A stretch of DNA of 64,000 bases from positions 6,823,501 through 6,887,500 of the forward strand of contig NZ_CP165727.1 in assembly GCF_041200175.1 (NCBI RefSeq). Direction: 5' to 3'. Origin of the DNA: Streptomyces sp. R33. Its GTDB lineage: Bacteria > Actinomycetota > Actinomycetes > Streptomycetales > Streptomycetaceae. Below, piece after piece: positions 8,112 to 17,385 of the stretch (the first letter of the stretch is position 1; the number at the start of each line of letters is the position of its first letter). The position numbers and the translations under genes were made by a program. The notes beneath the pieces are model-generated. The model saw only the letters and a list, made by a program, of their open reading frames with translations. It was not told where the DNA came from and ran no database searches.

Positions 8112-10349
8112 TCAGCCCGTCGGTTCCCCCTTGGGGGAGCCGACGGGCTTCCTGTTTTTCGGGCCGCTCGGACCGACCGGGCCGCCTGCCGTGCCCGCCG
8201 CGTCCCCGGCCCGCGGCCTCGGCAGCGGATCCGGCGCCGCCGGCACCGGCTCCGGCGCCCGCAGCGCCCGCTCGACCGCCTCCTCGGGCGAAAGGCTCCG
8301 GCCGTGCTGCGCGCACGCCTCGTACCGCTCCGCCCCCAGCAGCTCGCCCGCCCGCTCCCGGCACATCAGCCGCGGGGCGTTGAAGTATCCCGAGCCGAAC
8401 AGCTGCAGGCCCACCCCGTCCCACATCGGCTCCGCCGCGCCCTGGAGCACCGCAGCCTCGGCCGGATGCCCCTCGACGGCCGTGACCAGGGCCAGCAGCT
8501 CCAGCGCCAGCACCAGCCCGACCAGGTCGCGGAAGGTGTGGTTGATCGTCACGCACTCGGTCAGCAGCCGCCGGGCCTCGGCCGCGCCCCCCGCCTCCAG
8601 GGCCGCGTACGCGAGGACGTACAGGGCGTACGCCTTCGTCCAGCGCTCCCCGCGCTCCTCGCAGATGTCCCGGACCTCCCGGCACAGCGAGAGCGCGCCC
8701 GCCAGATCCCCCTGGAAGGCCAGCGCCATCGCCAGCTCCACCTGGCACATCAGCACGTTGCTGTTCAGCTCCCCGGCCTCCCGGTACCGCTCCAGGGCCG
8801 AGCCCAGCAGCTCCCCGGCCCGCTCCATGTCGTCCGAGACCAGCGCCAGGCAGCCCAGCCGGTGCACCGCGTACGCCGCCGCCACCGGGTTCCCGGTGCG
8901 CGCCGCCCCGTCCCGGCACTCGTACAGGGCGCTCATCGAGGCCACCGCATCGCCCTGCAGGGCCGCCACGTATCCCAGCACCCACAGCGCCTTCAGCCGC
9001 GACCCCGGGTGCTCCGACTCCGCCGGGCCCGGCTCCAGCGTCCGGTCCAGCCAGTACCGGCCCTCGGTGAGCCGGCCGCAGCCCGCCCAGTAGAACCACA
9101 GCGTCCCCGCCAGGTACTGCCCCAGATGGGCCTCGTCCGGATCGTCCAGAGAGCACTCCAGCGCCAGCCGCAGATTCGGCAGCTCCGCCTCAACCAGCGC
9201 GGCCACCTCCTGCTGGCGCGGGCTGAACCAGTCCAGCTCGCACCAGGTCGCCAGCCCCAGGTACCAGTCCCTGTGGCGCCGCCGCAGCCGCCCGGCGTCG
9301 CCCGGCGACTCCAGCCACCCCGCTCCGTACACCCGTACGGTCTCCAGCATCCGGTAGCGCACCCCCGCCGCCGTCTCCTCCCGGGCCAGCAGCGACTGGG
9401 CGAGGAGCTCCCCGAGGACGTCCAGCACGGACTCCACCGGCAGGTCCGTCCCCGCGCACACGTACTCGGCGGCATCGAGGTCGAAGTGCCCGGCGAACAC
9501 CGACAGCCGCGCCCACAGCAGCCGCTCCTGCGCGGTGCACAGCTCATGGCTCCAGCCGATCGCCGTACGCAGCGCCCGGTGCCGGGGCAGGGCCCCGCGC
9601 ACCCCGCCCGTCAGCAGCGCGAACCGGTCCTCCAGCCGGGTCAGCACCTGCTCCGGGGACAGCACGCGCAGCCGCGCCGCCGCCAGCTCCAGGGCCAGCG
9701 GGATCCCGTCGAGCCGGCTGCACAGCTCCTCCAGCGCGGCCCGGTTGGCCGCGGTCACCGCGAAGCCCGGATCGGCGGCCGCCGCCCGCTCGGCCAGCAG
9801 TTCCAGCGCCTCGTCGGGGCCCGGCGGGGCCAGCGGGAAGGTCTGCTCCCCGTCGAGGTCCAGCGGCCGCCGCCCGGCGGCCAGCACCCGCAGGCCGGGG
9901 GAGCGGCGCAGCAGCTCCCGCAGCAGCCCGGCGGTCTCGTCGACGAGCTGCTCGAAGCCGTCCAGCACCAGGAGCAGCCGCCGCTCGGCGAGGTGCTCGG
10001 CCAGGACCGTCCGGGGCGGGCGCGTGGTGTGGTCGGTGAGGCCGAGCGACTCCGCCAGCGTGAGTTCGAGGAGCGCCGGATCGCGTACGCAGGACAGCTC
10101 GGCCAGCCAGACGCCGTCGCAGTAGCGTTCCTGCGCAGTACCGGCCGCAGCGTCCGCCTCGGCCGCCTCCCGGGCCGCCGCCAGCGCGAGCCGGGACTTG
10201 CCCACGCCGCCCACGCCGGTCACGGTGACCAGCCGGGAGGCCTCCAGCAGCCTCCCGACCTCGGAGAGTTCCGCACCCCGCCCGACGAGGCGGCTCAGCT
10301 CCGAGGGAAGATTGCCGCAGGTCCTGTGTTGCACGGGCCTCTGTCGCAT
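8112..10349 (-). CDS. NB-ARC ATPase with TPR-like repeats, regulator-like but lacking a DNA-binding domain
   Basis: A 745-residue protein. The P-loop ATPase has Walker A GVGGVGKSRLA, a Walker B-like LLLVLDGFEQL and the GIPLALELAAARL motif typical of NB-ARC/LuxR-AfsR (LAL-type) regulators. A helical half with TPR-like repeats follows (about residues 390-700). The tail is Pro/Gly-rich. No C-terminal LuxR HTH and no N-terminal SARP domain can be seen, so it may be a signalling ATPase without its own DNA binding, or a decayed regulator. I chose the ATG at 10349. A TTG 13 codons upstream is also possible, and neither has a clear ribosome site. Confidence 0.75.
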   Translation of the reverse strand: MRQRPVQHRTCGNLPSELSRLVGRGAELSEVGRLLEASRLVTVTGVGGVGKSRLALAAAREAAEADAAAGTAQERYCDGVWLAELSCVRDPALLELTLAESLGLTDHTTRPPRTVLAEHLAERRLLLVLDGFEQLVDETAGLLRELLRRSPGLRVLAAGRRPLDLDGEQTFPLAPPGPDEALELLAERAAAADPGFAVTAANRAALEELCSRLDGIPLALELAAARLRVLSPEQVLTRLEDRFALLTGGVRGALPRHRALRTAIGWSHELCTAQERLLWARLSVFAGHFDLDAAEYVCAGTDLPVESVLDVLGELLAQSLLAREETAAGVRYRMLETVRVYGAGWLESPGDAGRLRRRHRDWYLGLATWCELDWFSPRQQEVAALVEAELPNLRLALECSLDDPDEAHLGQYLAGTLWFYWAGCGRLTEGRYWLDRTLEPGPAESEHPGSRLKALWVLGYVAALQGDAVASMSALYECRDGAARTGNPVAAAYAVHRLGCLALVSDDMERAGELLGSALERYREAGELNSNVLMCQVELAMALAFQGDLAGALSLCREVRDICEERGERWTKAYALYVLAYAALEAGGAAEARRLLTECVTINHTFRDLVGLVLALELLALVTAVEGHPAEAAVLQGAAEPMWDGVGLQLFGSGYFNAPRLMCRERAGELLGAERYEACAQHGRSLSPEEAVERALRAPEPVPAAPDPLPRPRAGDAAGTAGGPVGPSGPKNRKPVGSPKGEPTG
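8114..8159 (+). terminator. Rho-independent terminator of rpsD
   Basis: AGCCCGTCGG (8114-8123) pairs with CCGACGGGCT (8140-8149), with further C/G pairing inside, and is followed by CCTGTTTTT. It overlaps the last codons of the convergent gene on the minus strand and may serve both directions. Confidence 0.9.
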
Positions 10350-10496
10350 GGGACACGGAGGGTACTGGTCCGGATGCGTTGCGTACAAGGCGGGTTGGCC
10401 GGACCGCGAATTCGGGTACGGCGGTGGATCTCCGGCGCGATAGGGTCGGAGAACGACTTTTCCACGTAGTGATCAACAGGTAGAGAGCGGTGCAAC

Positions 10497-10928
10497 GTGT
10501 CCGGTGGAGAGGTGGCCGGGATCCTCGTGGCCGTCTTCTGGGCCATTCTGGTCTCCTTCCTCGCCGTGGTGCTGGTGAGGCTGGCCCAGGTGCTCAAGGC
10601 GACGACCAAGCTGGTGGCCGACGTGACCGACCAGGCCGTCCCGCTGCTGGCGGACGCCTCCACCACGGTCCGCTCCGCGCGCACCCAGCTCGACCGGGTC
10701 GACGCCATCGCGAGCGACGTCCAGGAAGTCACCTCGAACGCCTCCGCGCTGTCCTCCACCGTGGCCTCCACCTTCGGCGGACCGCTGGTCAAGGTCGCGG
10801 CCTTCGGCTACGGGGTCCGCAAGGCCCTGGGCAAATCCACGGAAGGGGCGCCGCCGAAGGCGTCCCGACGTAACGTGATCGTTGGCCGTACGGTGCCGGC
10901 CGCCCGGCGCCGGAAACAGAAGGGCTGA
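10497..10928 (+). CDS. DUF948-family membrane-anchored protein
   Basis: A 143-residue protein with one N-terminal membrane helix (residues about 7-29), then a long amphipathic/coiled-coil segment and a basic C-terminal tail (AARRRKQKG). This is the DUF948 pattern. The family's biochemical function is unknown. The GTG start at 10497 opens a run of same-strand genes leading to alaS. The next gene starts 8 bases after the stop, so the two are probably co-transcribed with alaS. The orientation suggests a cytoplasmic C-terminal domain. Confidence 0.82.
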   Translation: MSGGEVAGILVAVFWAILVSFLAVVLVRLAQVLKATTKLVADVTDQAVPLLADASTTVRSARTQLDRVDAIASDVQEVTSNASALSSTVASTFGGPLVKVAAFGYGVRKALGKSTEGAPPKASRRNVIVGRTVPAARRRKQKG

Positions 10929-10936
10929 AACCTCCG

Positions 10937-11290
10937 ATGTTCCGCCGAGCCTTCTGGTTCACCGCAGGCGCAGCCGCCGGCGTGTGGGCCACCACCAAGG
11001 TCAACCGCCAGCTCAAGAAGCTGACACCGGAGAGCCTCGCCGCCCAGGCCGCCGACAAGGCCGTGGAGGCGGGTCACCGCCTCAAGGACTTCGCCCTCGA
11101 CGTGAAGGCGGGAATGTCGCAGCGCGAGGACGAGCTGAACGACGCACTGGGGTTGCACCAGGACCCCGATCGGCCCGACGACGTCACCGCCCTCCCCGGG
11201 CAGCGGCGGCTGTGGGCCATCCAGAACGACAAGACCACCCACTCCTCGAACCAGTCGAGGGTTACGTACAACCGGAATGAGGACCACTGA
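10937..11290 (+). CDS. Small conserved actinobacterial protein upstream of alaS
   Basis: A 117-residue protein with a short hydrophobic N-terminus (residues 4-19: RAFWFTAGAAAGVWAT), then a helical charged region and a polar tail ending RVTYNRNEDH. I recognise it as the conserved hypothetical that sits between DUF948 and alaS in Streptomyces, with no assigned function. Its stop codon overlaps the alaS start (TGATG), so translation is coupled. The N-terminus could be a membrane anchor. Confidence 0.8.
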   Translation: MFRRAFWFTAGAAAGVWATTKVNRQLKKLTPESLAAQAADKAVEAGHRLKDFALDVKAGMSQREDELNDALGLHQDPDRPDDVTALPGQRRLWAIQNDKTTHSSNQSRVTYNRNEDH

Positions 11291-13959
11291 TGGAGTCGGC
11301 TGAAATCCGCCGCCGCTGGCTGAGCTTCTTCGAGGAGCGCGGTCACGCCGTTGTCCCTTCGGCGTCGCTCATCGCGGACGACCCGACTCTGCTGCTGGTC
11401 AACGCGGGCATGGTCCCGTTCAAGCCGTACTTCCTCGGCGAGACCAAGCCCCCGGCCCCGCGGGCCACCAGCGTGCAGAAGTGCGTCCGTACGCCGGACA
11501 TCGAAGAGGTCGGCAAGACCACCCGCCACGGCACGTTCTTCCAGATGTGCGGCAACTTCTCCTTCGGCGACTACTTCAAGGAAGGCGCCATCAAGTACGC
11601 CTGGGAGCTGCTGACCAGCTCCGTGGCGGACGGCGGCTACGGCCTGGAGCCGGAGAAGCTGTGGATCACGGTCTACCTCGACGACGACGAGGCCGAGACG
11701 ATCTGGCGTGACGTCATCGGCGTCCCCGCCGAGCGCATCCAGCGCCTGGGCAAGAAGGACAACTTCTGGTCCATGGGCGTCCCCGGCCCGTGCGGCCCGT
11801 GCTCCGAGATCAACTACGACCGCGGTCCGGAGTTCGGTGTCGAGGGCGGCCCGGCCGTCAACGACGAGCGGTACGTGGAGATCTGGAACCTGGTCTTCAT
11901 GCAGTACGAGCGCGGCGCCGGCGACGGGAAGGAAGACTTCCCGATCCTCGGCGACCTGCCCTCGAAGAACATCGACACCGGCCTCGGCCTCGAGCGCCTC
12001 GCGATGATCCTGCAGGGCGTGCAGAACATGTACGAGACCGACACCCTGCGCGTGGTCATGGACAAGGCCACCGAGCTGACCGGCGTTCGCTACGGCGCCG
12101 CGCAGAACACCGACGTCTCGATGCGCGTGGTCGCCGACCACATCCGCACCTCGGTCATGCTCATCGGCGACGGCGTGACCCCCGGCAACGAGGGCCGCGG
12201 CTACGTGCTGCGCCGCATCATGCGCCGCGCCATCCGCAACATGCGCCTCATGGGCGCCACCGGCCCGGTCGTCCAGGACCTCGTCGACGTCGTGATCAAC
12301 ACGATGGGGCAGCAGTACCCGGAGCTGGTGACCGACCGCAAGCGCATCGAGACCGTCGCGCTCGCCGAAGAGGCGGCCTTCCTGAAGGCCGTCAAGGGCG
12401 GCACGAACATCCTCGACACCGCCGTGACCGAGACCAAGGCCGCCGGCGGCACGGTCCTCTCCGGCGACAAGGCGTTCCTGCTCCACGACACCTGGGGCTT
12501 CCCGATCGACCTCACCCTGGAGATGGCCGCCGAGCAGGGCCTCTCCGTGGACGAGCCCGGCTTCCGCCGCCTGATGCAGGAGCAGCGCGACCGCGCCAAG
12601 GCCGACGCCAAGGCCAAGAAGACCGGCCACGCGGACATGTCCGCCTACCGGGAGATCGCCGACAACGCCGGCGGTACCGAGTTCACCGGCTACGCCACCA
12701 ACCAGGGCGAGTCCACCATCGTCGGCCTGCTGGTCAACGGCGTGTCCGCGCCCGCCGCCTCGGAGGGCGACGAGGTCGAGGTCGTCCTGGACCGCACCCC
12801 CTTCTACGCCGAGGGCGGCGGCCAGCTCGCCGACCAGGGCCGCATCAAGCTCGACTCCGGCGCCGTCATCGTCGTCCGCGACGTGCAGCAGCCCGTCCCG
12901 GGCGTCTCCGTGCACAAGGGCTCGGTCCAGGTGGGCGAGGTGACGGTGGGCGCCTCCGCGTACGCCGCCATCGACGTGAACCGCCGCCGGGCCATCGCCC
13001 GCGCCCACTCCGCCACGCACCTGACCCACCAGGCGCTGCGCGACGCGCTGGGCCCGACGGCCGCCCAGGCCGGCTCCGAGAACTCGCCGGGCCGCTTCCG
13101 CTTCGACTTCGGCTCGCCGAACGCGGTGCCCGGCACGGTCCTGACCGACGTCGAGCAGAAGATCAACGACGTGCTCTCCCGCGAGCTCGACGTCACCGCC
13201 GAGATCATGAGCATCGACGAGGCGAAGAAGCAGGGCGCCATCGCCGAGTTCGGCGAGAAGTACGGCGAGCGCGTGCGCGTGGTGACCATCGGCGACTTCT
13301 CCAAGGAGCTGTGCGGCGGCACCCACGTCGCCAACACCGCCCAGCTGGGTCTGGTGAAGCTGCTCGGCGAGTCCTCCATCGGCTCCGGCGTGCGCCGTGT
13401 CGAGGCCCTCGTCGGCGTGGACGCGTACAACTTCCTCGCCCGGGAGCACACGGTCGTCGCCCAGCTCCAGGAGCTGGTCAAGGGCCGTCCCGAGGAGCTG
13501 CCGGAGAAGATCGCCTCCATGCTCGGCAAGCTGAAGGACGCCGAGAAGGAGATCGAGAAGTTCCGCGCGGAGAAGGTCCTCCAGGCCGCCGCCGGTCTCG
13601 CCGAGAACGCCCAGGACATCCGTGGCGTCGCCCTCGTCGTGGGCACCGTCCCGGACGGCACCGGCGCCGACGACCTGCGCAAGCTGGTCCTCGACGTCCG
13701 CGGCCGCATCCAGGGCGACCGCCCGGCCGTCGTGGCCCTGTTCACCACGGCGGGCGGCCGCCCGCTGACCGTGATCGCCACCAACGAGGCCGCCCGCGAG
13801 CGCGGTCTCAAGGCCGGCGACCTGGTCCGCACCGCCGCCAAGACCCTCGGTGGCGGCGGTGGCGGCAAGCCCGACGTCGCCCAGGGCGGCGGCCAGAACC
13901 CGGCCGCCGTTCCCGACGCCATCGCCGCGGTCGAACGCCTCGTCGTCGAGACGGTCTGA
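11290..13959 (+). CDS. alaS: Alanine--tRNA ligase
   Basis: Charges tRNA-Ala with alanine. At 889 residues it is full length. The class II catalytic core is N-terminal (motif 2 region RTPDIEEVGKTTRHGTFFQM). The editing domain has the zinc/editing histidines in HSATHLTH (about residues 573-580) and CGGTH (about 674-678). The C-terminal C-Ala domain contains the glycine-rich stretch LGGGGGGKPDVAQGGG. The ATG overlaps the stop of the upstream gene by one base, and ruvX starts two bases after the alaS stop. No T-box leader precedes it because it lies inside an operon. Confidence 0.97.
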   Translation: MESAEIRRRWLSFFEERGHAVVPSASLIADDPTLLLVNAGMVPFKPYFLGETKPPAPRATSVQKCVRTPDIEEVGKTTRHGTFFQMCGNFSFGDYFKEGAIKYAWELLTSSVADGGYGLEPEKLWITVYLDDDEAETIWRDVIGVPAERIQRLGKKDNFWSMGVPGPCGPCSEINYDRGPEFGVEGGPAVNDERYVEIWNLVFMQYERGAGDGKEDFPILGDLPSKNIDTGLGLERLAMILQGVQNMYETDTLRVVMDKATELTGVRYGAAQNTDVSMRVVADHIRTSVMLIGDGVTPGNEGRGYVLRRIMRRAIRNMRLMGATGPVVQDLVDVVINTMGQQYPELVTDRKRIETVALAEEAAFLKAVKGGTNILDTAVTETKAAGGTVLSGDKAFLLHDTWGFPIDLTLEMAAEQGLSVDEPGFRRLMQEQRDRAKADAKAKKTGHADMSAYREIADNAGGTEFTGYATNQGESTIVGLLVNGVSAPAASEGDEVEVVLDRTPFYAEGGGQLADQGRIKLDSGAVIVVRDVQQPVPGVSVHKGSVQVGEVTVGASAYAAIDVNRRRAIARAHSATHLTHQALRDALGPTAAQAGSENSPGRFRFDFGSPNAVPGTVLTDVEQKINDVLSRELDVTAEIMSIDEAKKQGAIAEFGEKYGERVRVVTIGDFSKELCGGTHVANTAQLGLVKLLGESSIGSGVRRVEALVGVDAYNFLAREHTVVAQLQELVKGRPEELPEKIASMLGKLKDAEKEIEKFRAEKVLQAAAGLAENAQDIRGVALVVGTVPDGTGADDLRKLVLDVRGRIQGDRPAVVALFTTAGGRPLTVIATNEAARERGLKAGDLVRTAAKTLGGGGGGKPDVAQGGGQNPAAVPDAIAAVERLVVETV

Positions 13960-13961
13960 CC

Positions 13962-14432
13962 ATGACTCTGCGCCGTGGCCGCCGTCTCGCCATCGATGTC
14001 GGGGACGCCCGTATCGGGGTCGCCTCGTGCGACCCCGACGGGGTGCTCGCCACACCGGTGGAAACCGTTCCGGGCCGGGACATCCCCTTCGCCCACCGGC
14101 GGCTGCGGCAGCTCGTCGAGGAGTACGAACCCCTGGAGGTCGTGGTCGGCCTGCCCCGCTCGCTCAGCGGGCGGGAGGGGCCGGCCGCGGCCAAGGTGCG
14201 CGCCTTCGCGAACGAACTCGCGAAGGGCATCAAGCCGGTGACGGTCCGTCTGGTGGACGAGCGGATGACCACGGTCACCGCCGCCCAGGGGCTGCGGGCC
14301 TCGGGGAGGAACGCGAAGAAGGGCCGCTCGGTGATCGACCAGGCGGCCGCTGTGGTGATCCTTCAGAACGCTCTTGAGACCGAACGGGTATCAGGTAATC
14401 CGCCCGGTGAGTGCGTCGAAGTGGTTGTCTGA
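13962..14432 (+). CDS. ruvX: Holliday junction resolvase-like protein RuvX/YqgF
   Basis: A 156-residue RNase H-fold protein of the RuvX/YqgF family: first acidic motif RLAIDVGDARIGVA, VVVGLPRSLSGREG in the middle, and VRLVDERMTT near the last catalytic Asp/Glu region. Family members act in 16S rRNA 5'-end maturation and anti-termination, and have been proposed as junction resolvases. It is translated two bases after alaS, the usual bacterial neighbourhood together with mltG downstream. Confidence 0.92.
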   Translation: MTLRRGRRLAIDVGDARIGVASCDPDGVLATPVETVPGRDIPFAHRRLRQLVEEYEPLEVVVGLPRSLSGREGPAAAKVRAFANELAKGIKPVTVRLVDERMTTVTAAQGLRASGRNAKKGRSVIDQAAAVVILQNALETERVSGNPPGECVEVVV

Positions 14433-14559
14433 TCGCGATACGGTAACGTTCCGCGCGATGCGGCGGCATTCGAACAGTCGTCGCCCACCACTTCAGAGGC
14501 GGAACCGGGTGCCGTGGCGGATGTAGCCGCTGCCTCCGTCTCGCGGCTCTAGGGGATCG

Positions 14560-16335
14560 ATGACTGAGTATGGCCGGGGCCGTGGCCCCGAACCGTGGCA
14601 CCCGGAGGACCCCCTGTACGGGGACCACGGGTGGACCGGGCACGAGGCCCAGCAGGCTCAGATGCCCTATGCCGGTGGCCCGCAGCAGCAGCATCCGCAG
14701 GAGCCGCAGTACCAGCAGGACCCACAGCAGTACCAGCAGAGCCCGCAGTACCAGCAGGACCAGTACCAGCAGGGCCAGTACCTGCAGGAGCCCCAGTACC
14801 AGCAGCAGTACGGGCAGCAGGGGCAGTACCCGGAGCAGCAGCAGGGCTATGCCCCGCAGCAGCCCCACCAGGCTCACCAGCAGCAGCTGCTGCACCCGCA
14901 GCCGCAGCCGCAGCAGCAGCCGGCGTACGACGGTCAGGGCTGGGACACCGGCCAGGGCCAGTACACCGGTGTCCCGCAGGCCGACCCGTACCTCGGCGCG
15001 GACCCGTACGCCCAGCAGCCCGTCGGCGGCTACCCGGGCGAGGCCCCCGACCTCTACGGCACCCCCGAGGCCTACCCGCCGCCGCAGCCCCCGGGCCGGC
15101 GCCACCTGGTCACGGAGGAGGAGCCGGAGGCGGAGTACGCCGACGAGGAGGCCGAGGAGGCCTCGATCCTGCCGGGCGGCGGAGGCGACGACGATTCCGA
15201 CGATCCGAACGCCGGCGGACGCCGCGGCCGCTCGAAGGACAAGCAGCCCAAGCGCCGCAACGGTGCGGCCTGCCTGATCGCCGCCCTCGTCATCGTGGGC
15301 GTCATCGGCGGTGGCGGCTACTACGGCTACGACTACATCAAGTCCAAGTTCAGCACCGGCGAGGACTACGCCGGTGAGGGCGAGGGCTCCGTGGCCATCG
15401 ACATCCCCAAGGGCACCGGCATCGGTGAGATGGGCCGCATCCTCAAGGCGCACGGCGTCGTCAAGAGCGCGGACGCCTTCGTCGCCGCCGCCAAGGCGAA
15501 CCCCAAGGGCGGTGCGATCCAGGCGGGCTCCTACGTGATGAAGGAGCACATGTCGGGCAAGGCCGCCGTGAACCTCATGGTGAACGGCGCCGGGGTCAAC
15601 GCCCTGGACGTCATCCCGGGCTGGAAGAACATCCAGGTCTACAAGGCCATCGACGAGAAGCTCAAGCTCAAGGAGGGCACCACCAAGGACATCGCCTCCA
15701 AGGAGGCGAAGAACCTCGGTCTGCCCGAGTGGGCCAACAACAGCAAGGACATCAAGGACCCGCTGGAGGGCTTCCTCTACCCGGCCCGCTACGACCTCAG
15801 CAAGGACGCGAGCCCCCAGTCGCTGCTCAAGCAGATGGTGGCCAAGTCCAACGAGGCCTACGCGAGCGCGGACCTCCAGGGTCAGGCGGCCAAGCTGGGC
15901 CTCGCGAACCCGCTGCAGCTCGTCACCGTCGCGAGCCTCGTCCAGGCCGAGGGCAAGTACCAGCACGACTTCGACAAGATCTCCCGGGTGGTCTACAACC
16001 GGCTCAAGCCGGGCAACACCGAGACGTACGGTCTGCTCGACTTCGACTCCACGGTCAACTACATCAAGGGCCAGAGCACCCTGGACGTCGGTGCCGTCAA
16101 CGACCTGCGCAAGCTCGACGACCCGTACAACACCTACAAGATCAAGGGCCTGCCCGCCGGCCCGATCGGCAACCCGGGCCCGGACGCGCTGAAGTCGGCG
16201 ATCAACCCGGCCGCCGGACCGTGGTACTACTTCGTGTCGGTGAACGAGAACGAGACCCTCTTCGCCGTGACGAACGCCGAGCACAACCAGAACCGCCAGC
16301 GGTACGAAGAGGAACGGAAGAAGGCAGGGCAGTGA
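14560..16335 (+). CDS. mltG: Endolytic transglycosylase MltG with a Gln/Tyr-rich cytoplasmic domain
   Basis: A 591-residue inner-membrane lytic transglycosylase that cleaves nascent peptidoglycan. Residues 1-234 are cytoplasmic and low-complexity. Residues about 35-125 are repeats of YQQ/QYQQ/PQ, followed by an acidic patch. One membrane helix spans about 235-257. The extracytoplasmic part has a LysM-like segment (IDIPKGTGIGEMGRIL) and the YceG catalytic domain with ASLVQAEGK (about 458-466), NRL and DSTVNYI motifs. In the region where many homologues read EKE, this protein reads QAE, so only one glutamate remains there. aroE overlaps its stop codon (GTGA). Confidence 0.9.
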   Translation: MTEYGRGRGPEPWHPEDPLYGDHGWTGHEAQQAQMPYAGGPQQQHPQEPQYQQDPQQYQQSPQYQQDQYQQGQYLQEPQYQQQYGQQGQYPEQQQGYAPQQPHQAHQQQLLHPQPQPQQQPAYDGQGWDTGQGQYTGVPQADPYLGADPYAQQPVGGYPGEAPDLYGTPEAYPPPQPPGRRHLVTEEEPEAEYADEEAEEASILPGGGGDDDSDDPNAGGRRGRSKDKQPKRRNGAACLIAALVIVGVIGGGGYYGYDYIKSKFSTGEDYAGEGEGSVAIDIPKGTGIGEMGRILKAHGVVKSADAFVAAAKANPKGGAIQAGSYVMKEHMSGKAAVNLMVNGAGVNALDVIPGWKNIQVYKAIDEKLKLKEGTTKDIASKEAKNLGLPEWANNSKDIKDPLEGFLYPARYDLSKDASPQSLLKQMVAKSNEAYASADLQGQAAKLGLANPLQLVTVASLVQAEGKYQHDFDKISRVVYNRLKPGNTETYGLLDFDSTVNYIKGQSTLDVGAVNDLRKLDDPYNTYKIKGLPAGPIGNPGPDALKSAINPAAGPWYYFVSVNENETLFAVTNAEHNQNRQRYEEERKKAGQ

Positions 16336-17153
16336 TACGCGCAGCCGTGCTCGGTTCACCGATCGAGCACTCCCTCTCCCCGGTGCTGCACCGCGCCGCG
16401 TACCAGGAGCTCGGTCTCGACGACTGGTCCTACGACCGCTTCGAGATAGACGAGGCCGCGCTCCCGCAGTTCGTCGCCGGCCTCGGCCCCGAGTGGGCCG
16501 GGCTGTCCCTGACGATGCCGCTCAAGCGCGCGGTCATCCCGCTGCTCGACGGCATCAGCGACACCGCCGCCTCGGTCGAGGCGGTCAACACGGTCGTCCT
16601 GACCAAGGACGGGCGGCGCCTCGGCGACAACACCGACATCCCCGGGATCGTCTCGGCGCTCCACGAGCGCGGCGTCGACAAGGTCGAGAGCGCCACCATC
16701 CTCGGCGCCGGCGCCACCGCCTCCTCGGCACTGGCCGCCCTCGCCCGGATCTGCTCCGGCGAGGTCACGGTGTACGTGCGCTCCCGGGCCCGCGCCGAGG
16801 AGATGCAGGAGTGGGGCGAGCGCCTCGGCGTGGCCGTCCGCACGGCCGACTGGACCGACGCGGCCGACGGGCTGGGCGCGCCGCTGGTCATCGCGACCAC
16901 CCCCGCCAGCGCCACGGACTGGCTCGCAGCCGCCGTACCGGCCGCCCCGGGGACCCTGTTCGACGTCCTGTACGACCCGTGGCCGACCGCCCTCGCGGCG
17001 GCCTGGGCGCAGCGTGACGGCCGCCTCCTCGGCGGCCTGGACCTCCTCGTGCACCAGGCGGTGCTCCAGGTCGAGCAGATGACCGGCCGCCACACCGCGC
17101 CGCTGGCCGCCATACGGGCCGCCGGCGAGGCCGCCCTGCGCGCCCGCCACTAG
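16332..17153 (+). CDS. aroE: Shikimate dehydrogenase
   Basis: A 273-residue NADP-dependent enzyme converting 3-dehydroshikimate to shikimate. Visible are the substrate-binding SLSPVLH (14-20), the catalytic lysine in LTMPLKR, NTDIPG, and the Rossmann GAGATASSALAAL (about 125). The C-terminal QAVLQVEQMTG is also typical. The GTG start overlaps the mltG stop. It precedes the aroC-aroK-aroB-aroQ block by 232 bases, which together supplies five of the shikimate-pathway steps. Confidence 0.95.
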   Translation: MIRAAVLGSPIEHSLSPVLHRAAYQELGLDDWSYDRFEIDEAALPQFVAGLGPEWAGLSLTMPLKRAVIPLLDGISDTAASVEAVNTVVLTKDGRRLGDNTDIPGIVSALHERGVDKVESATILGAGATASSALAALARICSGEVTVYVRSRARAEEMQEWGERLGVAVRTADWTDAADGLGAPLVIATTPASATDWLAAAVPAAPGTLFDVLYDPWPTALAAAWAQRDGRLLGGLDLLVHQAVLQVEQMTGRHTAPLAAIRAAGEAALRARH

Positions 17154-17385
17154 CGGGTGTCCGGCGGATCATGGCCGGGCCCGGGCGGCACACCTGATGC
17201 ACTGCGCCCACTGATCTTGCTCGCCTGAAGCCGGACCCGCCAGGGTGGGGAGGGTGCACCGGCGTCCGCCAGCTGGACCGGAGGGCGGTGCACCGGCCCG
17301 GACGTGGGAGGATCGGGTGAGGCGGGTCCGGGCCGCGCACCCGGCCGCGCCGCCGCAGTACCAGGCGCGAGCATGAGGAGCATCG
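17154..17385. other. aroE-aroC intergenic region
   Basis: 232 bases without a supportable gene. It probably contains the promoter for the aroC-aroQ block. No clear palindrome, riboswitch or terminator was recognised in it. The GAGGAG ribosome site of aroC is at its right end. Confidence 0.5.

Noticed and set aside
11230..11290. T-box leader for alaS
   Set aside because: alaS overlaps the gene upstream by one base, so there is no room for a leader.
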